Below are positions 59,653 through 64,000 of a DNA stretch of 64,000 nt, in pieces (positions within the stretch are counted from its first letter, which is position 1; each line of letters opens with the position of its first letter). The notes under the pieces are model-generated. The model was given only the letters and a program-made list of their open reading frames with translations. It did not search any database and was not told the DNA's origin. The translations under genes and the position numbers were made by a program. The stretch is from Pseudorhodoferax sp965279475. GTDB lineage: Bacteria; Pseudomonadota; Gammaproteobacteria; Burkholderiales; Burkholderiaceae_C. The stretch spans positions 1,550,001 through 1,614,000 of the forward strand of contig CBDIIA010000002.1 of assembly GCA_965279475.1 (NCBI GenBank), given 5' to 3'.

Positions 59653-61422
59653 ATGACCTTCTCGCTGCATGGCCTGCCGGTGGCGCGCGGCGTGGCGATC
59701 GGCCGGGCCGTGCTGGTGGCGTCGAGCCGCATCGACGTGGCGCACTACTTCATCGACGCCGGCAAGGTCGACGCCGAGATCGACCGGGTGCGGGTCGGCC
59801 GCAATGCGGTCATCGACGAGATCCACCGGCTGCAGCACAGTGTGTCGCTGATGGGCCCGAAGGATGCGCCGCACGAGCTGACCGCGCTGCTCGACGTGCA
59901 CCTGATGTTGCTGCAGGACGAGGCGCTGACCACCGGCGTGAAGCACTGGATCACCGACCGGCTCTACAACGCGGAATGGGCGCTGACCACGCAACTCGAG
60001 ATCATCGCGCGCCAGTTCGACGAGATGGAAGACGAGTACCTGCGCGAGCGCAAGGCGGACCTGGAGCAGGTCGTCGAGCGCATCCTGCGGTACATGAAGG
60101 GCGTGGCCTCGCCCGTTGCGCCGCCGGCCGCGGGCCGCCGCAAGACCCAGCAGGACCTGCTGCTCGACGACACGGTCGACGTGCCGCTGGTGCTGATCGC
60201 ACACGATCTGTCGCCGGCCGACATGCTGCAGTTCAAGCAGAGCGTGTTTGCCGGCTTCGTCACCGACGTGGGCGGCAAGACCTCGCACACCGCCATCGTG
60301 GCGCGCAGCCTGGACATTCCCGCCGTGGTCGGTGCGCGCAGCGCCAGCCAGCTGGTGCGGCAGGACGACTGGGTCATCATCGACGGCGACGCCGGCGTGA
60401 TGATCGTGGACCCGTCCGCGATCATCCTGGCCGAGTACGGCTTCAAGCAACGCCAGGGCGAACTCGAACGCGAACGCCTGACCCGCCTGCGCCACACGCC
60501 GGCCGTGACGCTGGATGGCCACAGCATCGAGCTGCTGGCCAATATCGAGATGCCCGAGGATGCGCCGGGCGCGGTGAAGGCGGGCGCCGCTGGTGTCGGC
60601 CTGTTCCGCAGCGAATTCCTGTTCATGGGCCGCCAGGGCCGGCTGCCGGACGAAGAAGAGCAGTACCAGGCCTACCAGAAGGCGGTGATCGGCATGGGCG
60701 GGTTGCCGGTGACCATCCGCACGGTCGACATCGGCGCCGACAAGCCGCTGGACCGGTCGCAGAAGGACGATGCGCATCTGAACCCTGCGCTCGGTCTGCG
60801 CGCGATCCGTTGGAGCCTGGCCGACCCGGCGATGTTCCTGACGCAGCTGCGCGCCATCCTGCGTGCGGCGCTGCACGGCCAGGTCAACCTGCTGATCCCG
60901 ATGCTGGCGCACGGCAGCGAGATCCGCCAGACCATGTCGCTGATCGACTTCGCGCGCGCGGAGCTCGACAACCGCGGTGTGGCGTACGGCCCGGTCCGGC
61001 TGGGCGCGATGATCGAGATTCCTGCTGCCGCGCTGACGTTGAAGATGTTCCTGCGCTACTTCGACTTCCTGTCGGTCGGCACCAACGACCTGATCCAGTA
61101 CACGCTGGCGATCGACCGTGCCGACGAGTCCGTGGCCCATCTGTACGACCCGCTGCACCCCGCCGTGCTGCGCCTGCTGGCCGACACGATCGCCGAATGC
61201 CATGCGCAGGGCAAGGAGGTCAGCGTGTGCGGCGAGATGGCTGGCGATGTCGGCCTCACGCGCCTGCTGCTGGGCCTGGGCCTGCGCAGCTTCTCGATGC
61301 ACCCGACCCAGATCCTGGCGGTGAAGCAGGAGGTGCTCCGGGCCGACGCCGGCAAGCTGGCGGGCTGGGCGCAGCAGGTGCTGCAAGCCGAAGAGCCGGC
61401 GCTGGCGATGGCGAAACTCTGA
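59653..61422 (+). CDS. ptsI: Phosphoenolpyruvate-protein phosphotransferase (enzyme I)
   Basis: The 589-aa enzyme transfers phosphate from PEP to HPr. Active His212 is in GGKTSHTAI; the PEP-binding barrel shows GLFRSEFLFM, IRTVDIGADKP and the Cys of SVCGEMAGD. A short Ala/Pro-rich insertion lies at about 150-165. AGGAGG stands 6 bases before the ATG. It ends the PTS unit. Confidence 0.96.
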   Translation: MTFSLHGLPVARGVAIGRAVLVASSRIDVAHYFIDAGKVDAEIDRVRVGRNAVIDEIHRLQHSVSLMGPKDAPHELTALLDVHLMLLQDEALTTGVKHWITDRLYNAEWALTTQLEIIARQFDEMEDEYLRERKADLEQVVERILRYMKGVASPVAPPAAGRRKTQQDLLLDDTVDVPLVLIAHDLSPADMLQFKQSVFAGFVTDVGGKTSHTAIVARSLDIPAVVGARSASQLVRQDDWVIIDGDAGVMIVDPSAIILAEYGFKQRQGELERERLTRLRHTPAVTLDGHSIELLANIEMPEDAPGAVKAGAAGVGLFRSEFLFMGRQGRLPDEEEQYQAYQKAVIGMGGLPVTIRTVDIGADKPLDRSQKDDAHLNPALGLRAIRWSLADPAMFLTQLRAILRAALHGQVNLLIPMLAHGSEIRQTMSLIDFARAELDNRGVAYGPVRLGAMIEIPAAALTLKMFLRYFDFLSVGTNDLIQYTLAIDRADESVAHLYDPLHPAVLRLLADTIAECHAQGKEVSVCGEMAGDVGLTRLLLGLGLRSFSMHPTQILAVKQEVLRADAGKLAGWAQQVLQAEEPALAMAKL

Positions 61423-61463
61423 CACAGTGGCGGCCTATCGCCGCCGGGCCACCGGCAGCAGCC

Positions 61464-62474
61464 TCAGGCCGCTGGAGCCGACGAGGCCGCGCCAGCGGCC
61501 AGCACATGCCCGGCCTGCTGGTCCGCGTGGTAGCTCGACCGCACCATCGCCCCCACGGCCGCGTGGCTGAAGCCCATCGCGTAGGCCTGTTCCTCGAACA
61601 TCTTGAAGGTGTCCGGGTGCACGTAGCGGCGCACCGGCAGGTGGCTGTTGCTGGGCGACAGGTACTGGCCGATGGTCAGCATGTCGATGTCGTGCGCACG
61701 CATGTCGCGCATCACCTGCAGGATCTCTTCGTCGGTCTCGCCCAGGCCGACCATGATGCCGCTCTTGGTCGGCACGTTCGGGTGCAGTGCCTTGAACTTC
61801 TTCAGCAGGTTCAGGCTGAACTGGTAGTCGCTGCCGGGGCGCGCTTCCTTGTACAGGCGCGGCGCGGTCTCGAGGTTGTGGTTCATCACGTCCGGCGGCG
61901 CGGCCTTCAGGATCTCGAGCGCGCGGTCGTCACGGCCGCGGAAGTCGGGCACCAGGATCTCGATCTGGGTGGACGGCGACAGTTCGCGCGTGCGCTGGAT
62001 GCACTCGACGAAGTGGCCGCTGCCGCCGTCGCGCAGGTCGTCGCGGTCGACGCTGGTGATCACCACGTACTTGAGTTTGAGCTTGGCGATGGTGCGCGCC
62101 AGGTTCAGCGGCTCGTCCTTGTCGAGCGGGTCGGGCCGGCCGTGGCCGACATCGCAGAACGGGCAGCGCCGCGTGCACTTGTCGCCCATGATCATGAAGG
62201 TGGCCGTGCCCTTGCCGAAGCACTCGCCGATGTTGGGGCACGAGGCTTCTTCGCAGACCGTGTGCAGGTTGCTCTCGCGCAGGATCTGCTTGATCTCGTA
62301 GAAGCGCGTGGTGGGCGAGCCGGCCCGCACGCGGATCCAGTCGGGCTTCTTCAGCACTTCGCCCTGCACCACCTTGACGGGAATGCGCGACAGCTTGGCG
62401 CCGGCCTTCTGCTTGGCCAGCGGGTTGTAGGTTTCGGCGCTCTGGGCGTCTCGAACGACTTCGGTGGTGCTCAT
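61464..62474 (-). CDS. lipA: Lipoyl synthase
   Basis: The 336-aa radical-SAM enzyme inserts two sulfurs into octanoyl-protein. The auxiliary cluster cysteines are Cys74, Cys79 and Cys85 (CEEASCPNIGEC) and the SAM cluster cysteines are Cys100, Cys104 and Cys107 (CTRRCPFC). The C-terminal RSSY serine that ligates the auxiliary cluster is present. It lies 4 bases after lipB, in one operon. Confidence 0.97.
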   Translation of the reverse strand: MSTTEVVRDAQSAETYNPLAKQKAGAKLSRIPVKVVQGEVLKKPDWIRVRAGSPTTRFYEIKQILRESNLHTVCEEASCPNIGECFGKGTATFMIMGDKCTRRCPFCDVGHGRPDPLDKDEPLNLARTIAKLKLKYVVITSVDRDDLRDGGSGHFVECIQRTRELSPSTQIEILVPDFRGRDDRALEILKAAPPDVMNHNLETAPRLYKEARPGSDYQFSLNLLKKFKALHPNVPTKSGIMVGLGETDEEILQVMRDMRAHDIDMLTIGQYLSPSNSHLPVRRYVHPDTFKMFEEQAYAMGFSHAAVGAMVRSSYHADQQAGHVLAAGAASSAPAA

Positions 62475-62478
62475 CGGA

Positions 62479-63153
62479 TCACGGCGCGAGATGGATGCCG
62501 AGCTTGGTGCCCAGCACCGACGCGGCTTCGTCCCAGGTGGTGTGGACCCCGATTGTAGAAAGGTCCACCGTCTGCAGCCCGGCGTAGCCACAAGGGTTGA
62601 TGCGCGAGAAGGGTTCCAGGTCCATCGCCACGTTCAGCGCCAGGCCGTGGTAGGCGCAATGCCGGCTGATCTTGATGCCGAGCGCGGCGATCTTGCCCAG
62701 GCCCGTGAATTGCGGCGGCCCGTCCTGCGGCTGCGCGAGGCGGGCGTGCGAGAACGGATCGTCCAGGCGCACATAGATGCCGGGCGCGCCGCGCACGCGG
62801 TGCCCGGTCACGCCAAAGTGCGCCAGCGTGCGCAGCACGGCCTCTTCGATGCGAAAGACGTATTCCTTCACGTAGTAGCCGGCCCGGCGCAGATCGATCA
62901 GCGGGTACGCCACCACCTGGCCCGGGCCGTGGAAGGTGACCTGCCCGCCGCGGTCGGTGGCGACGACCGGGATGTCGCCAGCGGCCAGCAGATGTTCCTG
63001 CTTGCCCGCCAGCCCCTGCGTGAACACGGGCGGGTGCTCACACAGCCACAGCGCATCGAGGGTGTCGGCCGTGCGGTCAGCCGTGAGGGTGCGCATGGCT
63101 TCGTAGGTCGGCGCATAGGCCACCCGTCCCAGCAGCGCGGGCGCGGCGATCAT
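62479..63153 (-). CDS. lipB: Octanoyl-ACP:protein N-octanoyltransferase
   Basis: The 224-aa enzyme transfers octanoate from ACP to lipoyl domains. Catalytic Lys154 (GLGKIAALGIK) and Cys188 (NPCGY) are present, along with the RGGQVTFHGPGQ substrate loop. It precedes lipA by 4 bases. Confidence 0.96.
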   Translation of the reverse strand: MIAAPALLGRVAYAPTYEAMRTLTADRTADTLDALWLCEHPPVFTQGLAGKQEHLLAAGDIPVVATDRGGQVTFHGPGQVVAYPLIDLRRAGYYVKEYVFRIEEAVLRTLAHFGVTGHRVRGAPGIYVRLDDPFSHARLAQPQDGPPQFTGLGKIAALGIKISRHCAYHGLALNVAMDLEPFSRINPCGYAGLQTVDLSTIGVHTTWDEAASVLGTKLGIHLAP

Positions 63154-63189
63154 CGCTGGGCCGTTTTCAGCGTCTGCCGGTGCGCCCGG

Positions 63190-63495
63190 TCACAGCACGA
63201 CCTTGACCATCGGGTGCGTGCTCAGCGTGCGGTACAGCTCGTCGAGCTGCTCGCGCGACGTGGCCGTGACCGTGACCGTCACGCCCAGGTAGTTGCCGGC
63301 CTTGCTTTCGCGCAGCTCCACCGTCGAGGCGTCGAATGCCGGATCGAACTGACGCGCGATCTCGGTGACCGCGTGCACCAGCCCGTCGACCTTGGGGCCC
63401 ATGACCTTGATCGGGAACGCAGACGGGTATTCGATCAGCGAGTCCTTGCGTGCGTCGCTGGCGGGCGGTGTGGGGGTGAGGTCGTCGTGGGACAT
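63190..63495 (-). CDS. DUF493 (YbeD-like) protein
   Basis: The 101-aa protein has the YbeD alpha/beta fold (YPSAFPIKVMGP, SKAGNYLGVTVTVTATSREQLDELYRTLSTHP). In many Proteobacteria it lies beside lipB, but its function is unknown. ATG 63495 is preceded by a good promoter with its -10 only 6 bases upstream. Confidence 0.92.
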   Translation of the reverse strand: MSHDDLTPTPPASDARKDSLIEYPSAFPIKVMGPKVDGLVHAVTEIARQFDPAFDASTVELRESKAGNYLGVTVTVTATSREQLDELYRTLSTHPMVKVVL

Positions 63496-63501
63496 AGGCT
63501 G

Positions 63502-63531
63502 AGAATATGGTGGCTCATGCCTTCGATGCAA
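63502..63531 (-). promoter_or_regulatory. Promoter of the DUF493-lipB-lipA operon
   Basis: On the minus strand TTGCAT (63531-63526) and TATTCT (63507-63502) are 18 bases apart, inside the 3' end of the aminotransferase gene. The -10 ends 6 bases before the DUF493 ATG, so the mRNA may start at or next to the start codon. Confidence 0.5.
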
Positions 63532-64000
63532 GGGCGGCCGAGCGTCGCTTGGCTTCCTGGTACCCGGCGTAAAGACGCGCGTAGACTGGCCCCGGGGTCC
63601 CGCTGCCGACCGCCTTGCCGTCCAGCGTGACGACCGGCAGCACCTCCTTGCTGGCCGAGGACAGCATCAGTTCGTCGGCCGTCAGCACCTCTTCGCGCGT
63701 GATGCGACGCAAGGCGAACGCGATGCCCTGCGCACGGCAGATTTCCTCGATCAGCCCGAACCGGATGCCTTCCAGCACCAGATGGTCTTTGGGCGGGCCG
63801 AACACCGCGCCATCGCGCACGACCCAGACGTTGCTGGACGCGGCCTCGCTCAAGTAGCCATCGCGGAACATCACGGTCTCGGTGGCGCCAGCGTCCACGC
63901 TGATCTGCCGCGCGAACACCGAGCCCAGCAGGCTGGTGCTCTTGATGTGCGCCTTCTCCCAGCGGAAGTCGTCGGCGGTCACGCAGGCCACACCGGTGCG
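63515..64000 (-). CDS. D-amino acid aminotransferase / class IV aminotransferase (5' truncated)
   Basis: About 162 C-terminal residues of a PLP-dependent class IV aminotransferase are visible; the start lies beyond the window. The catalytic lysine is in AHIKSTSLLGSV, and SEAASSNVWVV and LSSASKEVLPVVTLDG are typical of D-amino acid or branched-chain aminotransferases. In this neighbourhood (next to DUF493-lipB-lipA) it is usually annotated as D-amino acid aminotransferase supplying D-amino acids for peptidoglycan. Confidence 0.9.
   Translation of the reverse strand, partial: RTGVACVTADDFRWEKAHIKSTSLLGSVFARQISVDAGATETVMFRDGYLSEAASSNVWVVRDGAVFGPPKDHLVLEGIRFGLIEEICRAQGIAFALRRITREEVLTADELMLSSASKEVLPVVTLDGKAVGSGTPGPVYARLYAGYQEAKRRSAALASKA

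Noticed and set aside
61423..61463. Terminator between ptsI and lipA
   Set aside because: GGCGGC/GCCGCC can pair, but no T-run follows in either direction.

Overview
The window is GC-rich, densely coded chromosomal DNA of a betaproteobacterium, most likely a Burkholderiales member near Leptothrix, Rubrivivax, Methylibium or Ideonella. This rests on the str operon ending in rpsJ, Bug-type (TctC) binding proteins, an incomplete EIIA-Man/HPr/EI phosphotransferase set, the lipA-lipB-DUF493-aminotransferase order, an AtuA-family gene and a 16-stranded Burkholderiales-type porin. I found no tRNA, rRNA, CRISPR array, insertion sequence or prophage. Genus-level placement is inference.

Region by region. 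1-2.6 kb: a divergent MlaE/MlaD lipid-transport module with a lipoprotein. 2.6-9.6 kb: a relic of a family III CoA-transferase, a seven-repeat SBBP beta-propeller protein with an IPTL-CTERM tail, a cNMP-binding patatin phospholipase and an AtuA-family protein. 9.7-15.0 kb: a FecI sigma factor, FecR anti-sigma factor, TonB receptor with signalling domain and PepSY membrane protein, an iron/siderophore uptake and surface-signalling cassette. 15.1-18.8 kb: a complete Mla-type ABC system (STAS-permease, ATPase, MlaD, auxiliary lipoprotein). 18.9-26.9 kb: MarC, SDR, dienelactone hydrolase, periplasmic amidohydrolase, RidA, GST, an OmpR/CusS-like two-component pair and a porin. 27.0-36.6 kb: a Sel1-repeat protein, then a small accessory catabolic cluster (MarR, PhnD-like protein, amidohydrolase, two Bug receptors, a ThDP enzyme, GntR).

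36.6-42.9 kb: CorA, hemB and, divergently, a hemJ-like gene followed by vanZ-like, 2Fe-2S ferredoxin-like, alpha/beta hydrolase and dacC genes. The hemB-hemJ gap carries a promoter, a hairpin with an anti-Shine-Dalgarno-like loop and a strong terminator, so it may encode a small RNA or an attenuated leader.

43.0-53.1 kb: the str operon (rpsL, rpsG, fusA, tuf, rpsJ) and the first part of the S10 operon (rplC to rpsQ). A strong promoter precedes rpsL and there are several structured intercistronic elements. At the str/S10 boundary a terminator-like hairpin physically contains the next promoter. The cluster stops at rpsQ with a terminator; rplN and the spc operon do not follow.

53.2-64.0 kb: peroxiredoxin, GNAT, cytochrome b561-like and cytochrome c' genes, a TlpA-like thioredoxin, DUF4197, a kinase-like protein lacking the phospho-acceptor histidine, a lipoprotein, the PTS genes, and the lipoate genes lipA/lipB with DUF493 and a truncated class IV aminotransferase at the right edge. 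The most promising unexplained signals are RNA structures and regulatory sites rather than a new protein system.
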